DNA from: Yponomeuta sedellus
Lineage: Eukaryota; Arthropoda; Insecta; Lepidoptera; Yponomeutidae
Direction: 5' to 3'
Length of the DNA stretch: 64,000 nucleotides
NCBI GenBank assembly: GCA_934045075.1
Contig: OW203722.1
Location: 11,435,396-11,499,395 of the forward strand
Position numbers and translations under genes: made by a program. Below are positions 47,601-58,100 of this stretch, piece after piece (positions within the stretch are counted from its first letter, which is position 1; each line of letters starts with the position of its first letter). The notes below the pieces were generated by a model. That model saw nothing but the letters and a program-made list of their open reading frames with translations, was not told the DNA's origin and did not search any database.

Positions 47601-49957
47601 TTTCACTCCTAGGATAACATTGTACTATTTCGAGCTGCAACTTTATTATGTGACATTTTACATTGCATGAAGCCTACTTACAAATAATCATGTGTGTGCT
47701 CATATAACATTCAAGAATCTGATGCAAAATAGTGTCATTGATGTAGCACCTGCATGAAAACACGATAAGTACCACTTCACTGTGCAAATTAATTTCCATG
47801 TATTTTGATTCGACTTGATTCATTTAATTACTGTACTTTTAACTTTTTCAGACCTTTACCACGAATATTTTCAAATTAACTATCGTTCAGATTACACGTA
47901 CCTAATGCTTGTTGTATATTATAAATATAATATAACATTGATATAAGTTAACATTTTTGTTATCCTATAAAAGTCGCGATGCAGAGCACAGAGATAGAGT
48001 ATGGGCGTAATTACCACGCGTGCCCACCGCGGATTGGCAATTTCAAGCGCTGAGGTAATTGTACATCTCAGACACTCAGGTTTCCTCACGATGTTTTCGT
48101 GCACGGTTAGCGAGTGATACAATTTGTATACATTTTATAACATACAACATTATATTTTGTATAATAATAGGTCGTGGGTCTGATTCCCGCAGAAATATAT
48201 ATAGTATTAGATGCTGCAGGATTAGTATTTAGAGTAGCTTATATTAGCGTGGCGTACAAAAGAAATAAGATAATGACTTTAATATTATCACATGTCGCAT
48301 TTAAAAATATCACACAATATCTTTATAACTTGTAGCCTATGTGTTATTCTGTTGTATATTATATTATATAATATACAACAGAATAACATATTATTATTCT
48401 GTAGTGTAACATATTATTCTGTATAATATATTATTGTAAAGTTTCATTAAAATCCATTCAGCAGTTTTTACGTGAAAGAGTAACAAACATCTATCCGTCT
48501 ATACTTGCAAACTTTCGCGTTTATAATATTAGTTTGATTTAGCATTACTAACAACTTGTAAATCAACACGTTTACGGAATGCTTAAATAAATTACATTTA
48601 AAAATAAGTATACAAACCATTGCAAGTAATCACAGCATGCAAACTTATATAGGATCTTCGCAGGATCTAACCTGAATTGGTTTTCGCTGCCTAGTTAATA
48701 ATTATTTACGTATTGTGTCTCAGTATATGTTATCTAAACTTTCTGGCAAACAAACCTTTACACTCGTCCCTTTCTTAAACCTACATTTTGGACCCAAAGC
48801 TGATCGCTCTGAGCTACATAGAGAAGATCAGCCTATCAAATCCTCTGATTTCCACTGGGAGCCTCCGAACATTTTCTTTGATGTCCTTGCCTCTTACCAC
48901 AGGGTAGCCTTGTTTGGGCGCTGGTCGCCTTGATTATGTAACTTTTCACGTACTATACTTTTGTGTGCAAAAGCGGATAGATATGCGGCGTAATATGTAT
49001 CACATATAGTGGATACATATTACGCTGGCTGTGTGGTGTCGGCCTAGAGAATAGCACCAACCCAAATTCTTCCCGCGGGTGTCGTAAAAAGCGACTAAGG
49101 GATACCAACCGGGGGGCGGGCAGCAACGCCCCCTGCAGTACAATTCAACCAAACTGCGATCCCCAACCCGCATGCCCAGCGTGGGGATTATGGGCATTAC
49201 CCCCCAATGATGGCACAACCTTGCGCTCATTAGGGGAGGGCTATGTCCAGCAGTGGACTAATAAAGCCTGAAGAATATGTGATGTGTGATAGAGCCACGT
49301 AATTGTACTACAAAGTCTAGCAGATATTTTTTGCACACAGATGTATACGTGACAAGTTACATATTCTAGGCGCAGGACAAGTGATTGTATTGTGTGCAAG
49401 TTATTATTGTTCTTAGTTTGATCGCAGACACCAGTCTGACGGTCTTATTTTTTATACTTTATTGCACACGAACACCATACAAGAAAGTTGACAGATAAAA
49501 ACACTTTTCACTCTCGGAACACGCTAATTAATTAATAGTCTGTGGTGGAGATTTTACAAGGAAAAGACTTAACCACAAATTAAAAAAAATACGCTTCCAA
49601 GTGTGTTTTAGTGGAATCGTGTTTTTATAAATAAGGCTGATTGTCTTTTAGGTTTTCTAGTTCATCATTATTACGTATCATTATCGGTATATTTCATCGT
49701 AGCTTTCTTGTGAACAAACCCATCTTGAATTAAAACACCTTAAAATGTACCTGTCTCTTTTCACTCAGGTTCTGGACCCCAAGGTGGCCGCTCAGAGCGA
49801 CCTGGAGAAGATCAGCCTGTCTGAGGCGCAGTTCCGCTGGCACATGAATGAGGAGCAAATGGCGACGGACAAACTCTCCGACGGAATCAGGAAGTTCGCT
49901 GCTGACACTCGCAAGTTGGAGACTCTCATCAAAGGCTTGATGGCTAAGGCCAAGTAG
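32615..49957 (+). CDS. Taldo: Transaldolase
   Basis: Cytosolic enzyme of the non-oxidative pentose phosphate pathway; it moves a dihydroxyacetone unit from sedoheptulose 7-phosphate to glyceraldehyde 3-phosphate. Eight exons: 32615-32711, 39690-39813, 41527-41634, 41721-41852, 42057-42182, 42278-42383, 46532-46651, 49769-49957. They join in frame to 333 aa, the family's usual length (331-337). Visible motifs are TTNPSLIL after the conserved Asp41 ([10 protein letters not shown]), the Schiff-base lysine Lys142 in [46 protein letters not shown] and [11 protein letters not shown] at the C-terminus. The start [12 protein letters not shown] fits the family N-terminus. Intron 1 (7 kb) holds a hAT-like and a copia element. 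Intron 6 (4.1 kb) holds a piggyBac element. The stop is followed by a 3' UTR to a polyadenylation signal. Confidence 0.97.
33392..33530. repeat. 44-bp perfect inverted repeat inside the hAT-like element
   Basis: Arms 33392-33435 and 33487-33530 (ATACGGATTTATGCTCGTTT inward) are exact reverse complements, with a 51-nt middle containing CCAACGTTTCGGCAC and CAGGTGCCGTGGTC. Confidence 0.8.
33805..34075 (+). repeat. Body of the 5S-associated repeat, lacking the 5S core
   Basis: Shares GACTACCGCTGGTGGCATTT, GGTTAAGCCGTTGGTG and CCTGCGATGCAGGAAGAGAC with 28000-28275. It lacks the AAGCAAC to GGATGGGTGACCG section, so it is truncated or internally deleted. Confidence 0.6.
34961..36110. other. Transaldolase intron 1, plain segment
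   Basis: AT-rich; no repeat, exon or RNA gene was recognised between the hAT-like element and the copia element. Confidence 0.5.
36111..38276 (-). mobile_element. Internally deleted Ty1/copia LTR retrotransposon
   Basis: LTRs 36111-36271 (161 bp) and 38113-38276 (164 bp) are identical except for one 3-bp gap and adjacent changes, and end TG...CA. Next to the 5' LTR is TGGTAGCAGAGCGTGG, close to the half-tRNA-iMet primer site used by Drosophila copia. Next to the 3' LTR is the purine tract GAAGAGGAGAG. No target duplication is visible (GCTTT versus CAGCT). It lies antisense in transaldolase intron 1. Confidence 0.9.
36301..38059 (-). pseudogene. copia gag fused to C-terminal reverse transcriptase and RNase H
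   Basis: The gag starts at 38059 ([20 protein letters not shown]). A frameshift near 37720-37740 passes from a 116-aa frame to a 472-aa frame (37719-36301). The second frame holds the rest of gag, the zinc knuckle [14 protein letters not shown], then immediately reverse-transcriptase sequence ([20 protein letters not shown]) and RNase H ([37 protein letters not shown]). Protease, integrase and the first part of the reverse transcriptase (about two-thirds of pol) are missing without breaking the frame. It cannot be autonomous. Confidence 0.9.
38277..39689. other. Transaldolase intron 1, right segment
   Basis: No transposon, exon or RNA gene was recognised. Several pyrimidine-rich runs lie before the exon 2 acceptor (TTGTTTCAG at 39681-39689). 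Confidence 0.5.
39955..40012 (+). repeat. CT microsatellite
   Basis: An interrupted (CT)n tract in transaldolase intron 2 including CTCTCTCTCTCTCTCTCC and CCCCCTCTCTCTCTGTGTG. Confidence 0.85.
41145..41365 (+). repeat. Non-LTR retrotransposon 3' end (plus copy)
   Basis: Runs from CTTCAGGCTTATTAGTCCAC through CCCCACGCTGGGCATGCGGG to TTTTACGACACCCGCGGGAA. An inverted copy lies at 49052-49280. GTCCACTGCTGAACGTAG is the reverse of the CAGCAGTGGAC motif common near LINE 3' ends in moths. Confidence 0.65.
42555..43060 (+). repeat. Family G repeat and retroposon tail
   Basis: 42565-42670 carries the family G words (GTCCTAGTGGTCTCTTCAC, GTGAAGTGCCACTGGATGC). 42930-43060 carries GGAAGAAATCTCTTACAGAG and ends GTGTGCAATAAAGTATAAAG. 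The same tail type is at 53600-53660 (plus) and near 49445 (reverse). Confidence 0.55.
43151..45635 (+). mobile_element. Full-length piggyBac-like transposon
   Basis: Flanked on both sides by TTAA (43147-43150 and 45636-45639), the piggyBac target. The ends CCCTTAACCACCTAACGT and (reverse) CCCTTAGCCACCTAACGT are inverted repeats. Inner subterminal copies of TGACCGACGTTAGG-type sequence occur at about 43158-43173, 43347-43361 and 45586-45602, each next to a GGTCANNNTGACC-like palindrome. The element is 2,485 bp, lies in transaldolase intron 6 in the sense direction, and encodes one intact transposase. Confidence 0.93.
43415..45244 (+). CDS. piggyBac-type transposase, intact
   Basis: A 609-aa DDE-type transposase that cuts and reinserts the element at TTAA. 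The chosen start is ATG 43415 ([20 protein letters not shown]). An in-frame GTG at 43379 only extends the open frame, and TTTTTTTAG before 43407 could be an intron acceptor. The N-terminus is acidic with D-rich repeats ([13 protein letters not shown]). The core holds the three expected aspartates in [22 protein letters not shown] and GGVDTLDQK, with [10 protein letters not shown] and [16 protein letters not shown]. The C-terminus is the cysteine-rich finger CSTC...HLCFQC...[12 protein letters not shown]. No stop or frameshift was found, so activity is possible. Confidence 0.93.
   Translation: MSQRDQNISRWLEESDSDSEDQRDVPEIPNEDCSNVEDVPVDQVIDGECQSDSDIDVDELNEGVDNLPVDDDDLPVDDDASSDDDVPLARYRNYFGKNRFRWSSQAPVLRTRTLQHNIVCQPPGLKRNFRNVLNRNTVPIDIWQLFFTDDMLEVIVKHTNEKIRKIRPNYQIQTCVQDLDVVELKAFIGMLYYTAIFKENHTHYTCWYSTDGTGREIYRCIMSKNRIETLLNCLRFDDASTRDERRSTDKAAPISELFDKLIQNCKEVCSIGSYGCIDEMLVGFRGRCSFKMYMPKKPNKYGLKIMCLTDAKNGYLVDAYLYLGKDSDSQGLPVEYQRLNKPTQAVLRLIASIEGTHRNVTVDNWFTSVELMNILKQKKLTLVGNLKKNKREVPPQFLPSRHREVGSSIFGFTSDATLLSYIPKQNKAVLVLSSMHHAPTIDPQKQKPEIITFYNSTKGGVDTLDQKCAIYSTSRRTQRWPMVVFYRMLDVSAANAYIVSSMNQSQKKVFRLNFMKRLAEDLIEPHLRRRVNQFGLQRELQNAIRRVLKIDEQPRTSSAGSSDKLESRKTCSTCAPKKKRKTFHLCFQCKNPICVECSQKMCVDCREKL
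46165..46270 (-). repeat. Dispersed repeat family F
   Basis: TTTCCACCACAGACTATTTT and ACGACTTTTCCTTGTCAAAT are matched in inverse orientation at 49505-49640 and in parts at 57595-57690 and 61785-61870. Class unknown. Confidence 0.5.
46480..46531 (+). repeat. GACT/GATT tetranucleotide tract abutting a splice acceptor
   Basis: (CTGA/TTGA)n runs such as CTGACTGACTAATTGACTGA and TTGATTGATTG end directly at the GCCGCAG acceptor of transaldolase exon 7. Confidence 0.8.
46858..47145 (+). repeat. Dispersed repeat family E (plus copy)
   Basis: Shares CTAGAGTCTAATACTTACAT, GCAGTACAATG, TTGCAATGCGATT and ACGACCATTACCGGA with an inverted copy at 54965-55257. A partial copy is at 562-640. Class unknown. 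Confidence 0.65.
47400..47600 (+). repeat. Direct repeat and small palindrome in transaldolase intron 7
   Basis: ACTTTCCTTATATTCGTAAT(GAAAAGCA) occurs at about 47400 and 47503, each followed by GTGTTG and a TTATTTAGT motif. The second copy leads into the palindrome AACTTATTTAGTCCC/GGGACTAAATAAGTT at 47551-47598. Confidence 0.65.
47995..48540. repeat. Retroposon fragments in transaldolase intron 7
   Basis: 47995-48190 matches the family D body (TAATTACCACGCGTGCCC, GACACTCAGGTTTCCTCACG). 48350-48385 is a TATATTATATTATATAATAT-type palindrome with CTGTTGTA/TACAACAG ends. 48415-48540 is the 3' part of the 7117-7321 repeat. Confidence 0.55.
49052..49280 (-). repeat. Non-LTR retrotransposon 3' end (minus copy)
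   Basis: Inverted counterpart of 41145-41365, with TTCTTCCCGCGGGTGTCGTA, GCGGGCAGCAACGCCCCCTG and CCAGCAGTGGACTAATAAAG. Confidence 0.65.
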
Positions 49958-50412
49958 ATACAGTACAACATTGTATTGGGGAGGTTCACGTTTTTCCGCT
50001 CATTGTCTACTTTAATGTACCTAGTAGTTTTACAGATGTTGTCTGGATCAGATGTTGTTACACAACAGTTACTTATTGATTAATTCTATTTTTGTATCAC
50101 TTTGCTACTAATTTATAGTACTTAAGTTTTAGAAGGTTGTTCAATTGTGATTTTCTAACTTTTTCTAATGGTTAAGTGATTGCTGGCTATGTGTAACTGA
50201 TTGTTTTGCTCAAAAGATTGGCGACTGATATTTATATTTCTAAAATCAGCTACTTTCTATCTCTATCAAAATACATAATGTATTTAATTTTGCTATAGAT
50301 TGCAATGAATGTGGGACCACAATATGTTTGTTGTTACATTCCATAAGGTTTTTTACAGTGTTCAAATTCGTTTATATTGGATGTTGGGTGTATGGTGCTT
50401 CTGATGGATCGT

Positions 50413-50418
50413 AATAAA
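50413..50418 (+). terminator. Polyadenylation signal of transaldolase
   Basis: AATAAA 456 bp after the stop codon, followed by a T-rich stretch. It is the first good signal in the 3' UTR. Confidence 0.6.
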
Positions 50419-50491
50419 ACGTTTTCGATCTTAAAAAATGTTTTAATTCAGTCAAACTGGGTGAATCCTAGCTTATACAAATATTAATATC

Positions 50492-50702
50492 ACACTATAA
50501 TAATATTATAAAGACGAAAGATTATGAGAGTGTATATTTATTACTTCTTCACGTCTAAGCGGCTGGAGCAATTTTAATAAAATTTGGTACAGCGGTAGCT
50601 GTCACCCTGGATTAACACATAGGCTACGTTTTACTGCGGGAAAATAGCTTATTTCCATGGGAAAATTGTTATCCCGCGGGTAACATCGCGGGGCTCAGTG
50701 TG
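50492..50702 (-). repeat. Reverse copy of the 7117-7321 repeat
   Basis: Begins AATATTATAAAGACGAAAG, contains GGATTAACACATAGGCTACG and ends GTTATCCCGCGGGTAACATC-GCGGGGC. It lies just downstream of the transaldolase polyadenylation signal. Confidence 0.6.
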
Positions 50703-50959
50703 TTTATATTATGCAATAATTGTATTTAAAGTTCATGCCAAAATAGAAACAGAATCTCGGGTATAGGACTCTTCTTGCAAATGACCTGAATACACCTGAA
50801 GGTGTGTCATTGGTTTACCCGAAAACTTCTATTCTATTCCAAGAGCCACGTCTACGCATTGCGCTTTGTTAGATGGATTTAAGAAAACTGGAGGAGATTA
50901 AAATAGTTCATCGCTCAACTGAATATTGCTATCATAGATTGTATCTATTAATAGATTCT

Positions 50960-50981
50960 CCGCGGTCCATTAGGACCGCGG
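50960..50981. repeat. 9-bp GC-rich hairpin with 4-nt loop
   Basis: CCGCGGTCC-ATTA-GGACCGCGG, between transaldolase and the SLC6 gene. Confidence 0.6.
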
Positions 50982-51039
50982 TTTATCAATTTAATTTGTT
51001 CCTTTGTTTTAGTATAAGCATATAAATAATGTGCGGTGA

Positions 51040-52102
51040 AGTATTTTGATGACGCGCGTGCAATGATAAAACGTGCGAATATTTATTGGGTCACTAGAAT
51101 TGCTTATGCGGAGGTCAACTTATGCGAAACCACTGGCTGCATGGTCCGCGTAACCGAATTAAGGGCGGGCAATCGAATTATCATGGATATTAGGCGATCG
51201 TTAATGACCGCGTAATTGCGTTGCGGTGTGTGATGGACGGATCTCAGCTGGAAGCGCGGCGCAGCATTTTGACAGTCCCGAGCGTGCTCCTGCAATCAAT
51301 ACCGCCGCTCTACTTTCGCCGACCTTCCGCACTGTAGCGCCGCCGCCGGCCCGCGGCCCGCCTGTCTTGCCACTTGCTCTGTCCGAGCAATGAACCCCCT
51401 CGAAACTCGTACAATGAGATGAATACCTACAAACTCATGTACATTTCATATTAATTATTACTCAACTTGAAACAATGTCTTAAGAAATAACAGACGCCGG
51501 GAGTCAATGGTTACGCGAGATACCTGCGCTGTTAATTATTATTACTGTTTGCTCTACACAGGCGTCTACGTAGCAATTAGCTTGAGGCCAGATGATATTA
51601 ACTGCATATAATTTGTTGAATTAGCACCGCATATCTGTACAGGTGTGCAAGGAGCGCAACCCTCTTGTTTTCACGGTGAGATTTTCCGCTCCGCGTGATA
51701 AATGAGTTGAGAAAATTCATAGCGGAGGCTGTGAGGGATGGGGCGCGGGCGGGACGCAGGCTTGATATTGACCTAGATGTTCATTCAGAGTTCGGTCGAT
51801 GCGAAACTTGACATCTGCGCGTTCCTGCGTTTTATAATTTTCGCTTAAATATATGTTCAAATCGCCCGCTTGTTAATTATTTCCAGATTATTATCTATTA
51901 CACAGTATACGATTATTTGTTTATGTGAAAATATCAGTTTCGCGATATCAGAGGCTTGAGGCGATCCACGGCCCCGCGATATACTCCGGAGTGTTATGGG
52001 TCGTGCTGTGCTAAATGATTCCAGACGCGTCGTTGGTGTGCTCGAGGCAATGCTTGGGTCGGAATTTATGCTGGAATAGTTAAGTGTTCTCATTGAAGCA
52101 CG
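51040..52102 (+). promoter_or_regulatory. CpG-rich region upstream of the SLC6 start
   Basis: 51040-51400 and 51650-51830 are much richer in G+C and CpG than their surroundings (GCGCCGCCGCCGGCCCGCGG near 51338). They lie 0.3-1 kb before the first coding exon of the transporter. A promoter or untranslated exon is plausible from position and composition only. Confidence 0.4.
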
Positions 52103-55100
52103 ATGGAGAGGCCTAAGACACAAATCCCTGCAGTAACGAAAGGCGTCCCACCGATGGATTATAAGTACCCAGATGTGAGTTACGTACACCTGTTTTAAAA
52201 TATTTTAGATACTTACATAATAATCAAAATGTCGTCATCACCATTTCGTAGACGTTCAATCCCTTTGTAATTAGTTATCAATCGTCACCTATGACATTTT
52301 GTGGAAGTGGGTAGGTAGACTTATATTATACTGCAACATCTGTCCACTTAGATGAAGATGAAGAAATTAATGTAGTAATTGTTTAATGCCTTGAAAGTGT
52401 TCTCGATACATAAGGACATAATATGCCGTGACTTATAACTAATTAATTCGTCTTAATTCTTGTATGTGAAATAAAGGTAAAATAAAATAAAGACGCTGGA
52501 TACTTCGTTCGGCAGGTGAAGCTTTAAGATTGACTGAAAATCAAATAAAGAAAGAAAAATTCCTATTTATTGTCATGCAAAGGTTGCCACCTGACCCATA
52601 TTCTGATTTCAAAATACTCATAAGACAAACCAAGGTCGCGAGTTAGCAAACTGGAGGCGAAGTTCTCAAAAACACTTGAGAAACAAATTAAATAGGCTAC
52701 CTGTCCCAATACTTCACCTGAAAAGCCCAAGACCAGGAGACCAGGAGATACATAGGTACATACTTTATTCAAATCTCACCTTTATTCCTTTTATGGTAAA
52801 GAGATGACGAAGGCAAAGTGAGGCCTGAAAATGACGTGGAAAACACAAATGAACTGACCCAGTTTCCCGTCTCGAAGTGGGACGGATGGACGGACAGTAC
52901 AATTTTCCGGAAAATTCTTACTTACGGCCGAGACCACAATTCACAGTATGACTGTTTTGCTATGTCCTAATGTCCCATTTTTTCCATTCAGAGTAAAGAG
53001 GAGTTAGATGCGGGCCCGACAGACACGGAAACGGAACCCGAGCGAGGCACTTGGACAGGACGCTTCGACTTTCTGTTGTCGTTACTGGGCTATAGCGTTG
53101 GCCTCGGCAACGTATGGCGATTCCCTTACCTGTGCTACAATAATGGTGGAGGTGAGTCGAGCTCAGAGTGCTTAGTGCGAGTTTTTTAACTACTCGATCG
53201 CGTTAACGTAAACTCATATTTCTATGGCATCGAGGAAGCGCCACCTAGCGACAAGTATAAAAATTAAAATCGCTGAGTGCAAGTTGTAATGGTTTACGTT
53301 GAGAAGTGAACACGTTTACCAGCCAAAACACGAATAAACGCGAGTGCGAGTTGTAGGTACTGTGACAGCGTTTTGCCAGTTCGAACGGTTAACTTACTCA
53401 TACTCACTACTCAATGCTCGATTAACGCGGTAGTAAAGTTATTCGATTGGATCTGTCAAACTCGCACTAAGCACTCTTGACTTTCTCGTAATTTAAAATG
53501 ACACTTCTAGGTATCTTTCAGCTGTTTAGGTGCATTGGTTGCTTTATTAATACTTTTATTGTACTTAAACCTAAATGTACCTCGCTAAATGTAAAAATCG
53601 CCTTCAAACATGTTGTGTCTTATGTACTGTCCTGTTTAATGTTCGTGTGCAATAAAGTAATACTAATAAAAGTACCATTCGGCGGAATTAATGCCATAAG
53701 CGGATAGCGGCAATTGTAGCATTCACACATCGAACATAATTAACTATGAACTTTAAACCTCCAGCGATACATTATCGATTAAATTGTTAGGTGAACTTAA
53801 TTTTTTCGACTTATAATAAGTATATTTTGCATCTCCGTAATGAGGTGATTTGAACAGCGTCCAGTGGCACCTTCACTCACACGAGATAGGGTGAAAGGAC
53901 CACTCTGATGCTGGTTGGGACATTGGTTTTTGGATCGATTTCCATCGTATAATTGTATACACAATAAAATTATGCAGCTATTATTATCGCGAATCATTAA
54001 AATACTGATGACTTTTCCGGTCAATAACTGGTCACATTAGATAATTTTTCAACATGTTTGATGCAAGAACGTGGTTAAAACATCCTTGGTTTGATGTCAT
54101 CAAGGTGAGATTATTGATTAAAGATTGCGGCAATACGCGTAAAACCAATGTTGCGTACCTACCTATCGTTAATACCGAAAATACCCTGTATTTGATACTC
54201 AATCCATGAGCAGAAATAGTCGCAGCGACGCCTTTGAATGTAGCTCGGAATCAAAACCCTTGATTAAATAAATATAGTCTGCAATGAAACGCGAGTCGAA
54301 TACTAATGAAAAGTTCCGTTTGAAAACTTATTTTTCTCGACTGTCTTACGACTTCTTTGGTATGGCATATCTCGTCACGTATTTTTTGCTGGCCGACTGC
54401 CAGGGAAAGGGGTTGCAAAATAGCCTTTTCCTCTGAGAGTGGATAAGTTTCACTTTTGCCAATTTTCGTGCCAGACTAGGTACTCGCTAAAAATAGATAT
54501 AGGGACTTATACTAGATATGGGCACTGAATGCCCATGGCCTGTCATTAAGTTCGTCCAGAGTGACGGACTGCCACCGTCACCGCGTTAGTGTACCATCCT
54601 GGCGCCTCACTCGGCACTCGTGTTTGCGTATTTGGTCACTATTAACCATATATTGCTTGTTTTTTGACGTATCTTGAGCACTGGTTAAGCGATGTATATA
54701 AATCGTCGGCTTATATGCGAATACGAATAGCCAAGTGAAGCGCCAGCTTGAGGTTACAATACTACCTTGCGTAAAAAGACCTGGGGCGAGTCTCTAAAAT
54801 GCATAGATAATAAATAAATATTCATGGACATATTACACAGATCTCGTTGGCCCTATACTAAGTACATCTAAATGACTTGTGTTATAGGTGCTAACTCGAC
54901 GATATATTTAATACAATAAATACATAGATAACATCCAAGACCCGAGACAAACTAGAAAAGTTCAACATAGATGTTCAACAGAGTCATTAGTCCGGTAATG
55001 GTCGTTTTATTCACACTATCGGTAGTCTAGAAACCAATCGCATTGCAATGGTATAACCTGTGCTACTTAAATGCTTGCCTTGCGCGATTCTATCATCTTC

Positions 55101-58100
55101 GCGAGAGATGCCTATTTAATTTGCCTATTTAGTTGGCATTGTACTGCTATTGTCTTGTACACTACCAAATTGCGGCAAACAATAAACAGTGACATTATCG
55201 TGCCTATACCATTCTATTGAAAAACTATGTAAGTAGGTATTAGACTCTAGGGCCTGGTCACGTGTGGTGTGGCTGACTGGCGGCCCGGTGTGCTCGTCAC
55301 GGGGTCGGGCTTTTTGCAATTCTGCTGCAGTCTAACTTCGTAAGTATTATATTATTTTATGCCACACCTGGCAATAAAGTGGCACGCTGCGCGTACGGAA
55401 AAAGCCGCTTTCTGGCCAAGTGTAGACATAAAAAGATGTACACAACACGGGAGGTAATAAAGAAAGCTCTCGATCGCATATTTACGTCCCTCGCTTGCAG
55501 CTCGGGCCGCAAACTTCTGCGATCTCGGCCTTTCTTTGTATTACCACCCTAGTTGTGTAATGTACTATTACATATCTCTTGCTTTGTAAGTAGTCACTTA
55601 CTTCCCTGAATGCCGGGGTGTATGGATATCATTACAGCATAGGTTTCAAAACATACCATGTAATGTTAACATTACAGCATAGGTTTTGGAATTTGAAAAA
55701 AGAACTGTCATACACATACTGCAAGAAGAATATATTTTAAAAGTTAATATATTTTTTCTCGGTATCGATTATTTACTCGAATCGGAATCGAGACAATTTA
55801 TATTAGAATTTATGAAGATTTTATTTTAAATATCGAACTATTTGTTTCGCAGTCACATCGTATGTTAATTGAAATCGATTTATAAATCAAACTGGCCAGC
55901 ACGATTTGACGCGCTTGCGTGCCATAAAATCGTGAAGAGTAAAAAAGTCAGTCGACTAGCTAGAAGCGAAAGTAATTTTTTTTCGTGTTTTGGAGTTCTT
56001 TCTCAAAAGTTTTAAAATTTCAAGTAAAAAAAAAGTCAAACTGCTTTCTTGTTTTTTTACTTACCTCACAATCGATATGTAAAGCAGAGTGTTTACCTCG
56101 GGTGTAAGCATCAATTGCATACTCGGGCTAATTAGCCAAAAACCTCATGCAATTGATGTCATACAGCCCTTGGTTAACAATCTACTATTAGATTCAATTA
56201 AGTACAAGTACCCAAACAGTAATAGGTTTGGTAATTCTATAGACCACTCCTAACCGCAAACCGTAACATGTAAGATGTTAACTTATTCGACTAAGCCGCT
56301 TCATGAACACATGTTTTATGTTATAGGACACGAAGGAGAAGTTAATTGATTTACCTAGATGTCACCACGTTACCTATAATGTCATTGTTTATTCGACAAA
56401 GCTGTTCAATTTTTACAGCAATTTACAGGACTCCGACCAATGGAAAAAATTGTATCTTTTCACAGATCGTGTTTGCAAAAAGTGTCATTGCAAACTCTCA
56501 ATCATGATAACAGTGATTTTAAAGACCCACACCCAAGGACCTAGGATAACGGACCTGTGGACCGGGGACAAATAGCATTTTTGTCAAAAACGGCGGTTTT
56601 TGGCGTTCATGTTAGTTAGTCCTAGGAGTTTTCCTTATTTTCAAGGCCCGTGGTCCTGAAAATCACTACTATATAATCGAGAGATTTCACTGACACTTTT
56701 TGCAAAAACGATCTATGAAAAAGGAATGGGTTTTTTCCATTGGTGACGGTAGGTATATAGTGTTACTGCATGGAGCCCCTCGAGTTCATAAAAAGAAGAT
56801 TTATGACATTTAAACGCTTAGGGTTTCAATAGGCGGATAAGTCCTGTTCGTGTTTACGTATATCCAGGACTACACTTTCTAGTATTAAATTAGTCCAAGA
56901 AAGCGTCGCTTACTTTGTTAGGATGACTTCCGCCGTGGGTGGTTATGTTATGGTAACACATAGTTTTTAATTCGCTAATGGCAGTTTATGATATGGTTCT
57001 CTATGCAATGAAGTTGTTTGCCAGAACCTCGAAACGTGATTACTAGTAGGTACATACGTTTTCATTTTATTTGATAAGTATATATACACACAAACATAGA
57101 TAAAAGTCGTGGAAATTATAATAAAAAACAGCTTAGGAACCGACGTTGACAAATACAGGTACCTACTGCTCTTTAGCTTCCAATAAGTTATTGTTATAGA
57201 AATAGAAAAAAAAAGTGTTATTTATAAAAACACGATTCCCTAAAACATTAAAGTAATGGGAAAGGCACGAAGTACTTAAACTGGCTCTAAGAAGTAAAAA
57301 TGAAAAGTAAAAAAGATAAAGAAATGTATGACGTTCAATTTATGAAATTTCAGAAAGGTTAACAGTAACATTGTGTTGCAAAAAGATAAATACAAATTAC
57401 ATAGGTACCTACTTTCGTAGAACATAATTAATTATACAAGGCTATAATTTCTTTTTATCAAGCATCGATTTGTGTTCTCTAAAAACGAATTGGCAGTTTC
57501 ATTGCGATCTGAAATGTCATTTGTAACTAAAAACCGAACTACTTTTGTTGGGATTCTTTTAGGTTATGGTCTGTGATATAAATAAATATACACATAATAA
57601 TCTGTAGTGACGTCTTTCCTTTTGCCACAGACTATTTAAACTGATTCTGAGGAGTGTTTTAAGGAATGGTGTTTTTATAAATAAGACCGTAAGCTGGTTT
57701 CCATGTATTAGTACAATACATAGGCTGCTACTTATGTATGCGATGCGGAATCTGGGATTACAATAATTTTAAACGCAATGTCTGACCTCCATGGTCAAAT
57801 TCGATCTTTTTTTAAATACTGGCCGCTAATATTTTTCTCTTATATACGTTACTGTTTTGTTTTTGTTGGGTTTAGAATGTCATATCGCTGAAAAAATGGA
57901 ACTCACTCGTGAAAATATTCGTGCTATGATTTATTACGATTTTCGACGTGGTTTAACGCAACAACAGTGCGTAGATCAATTAACTTCGACTTTTGGTGGT
58001 GAAGCTCCATCGAAATCGACTGTGTATCACTGGTTTGGTGAGTTTAATCGCGGGCGCAGTAAGCTCACGGACGAAGTTATAGAAGGTCGCCCGAAATCGG

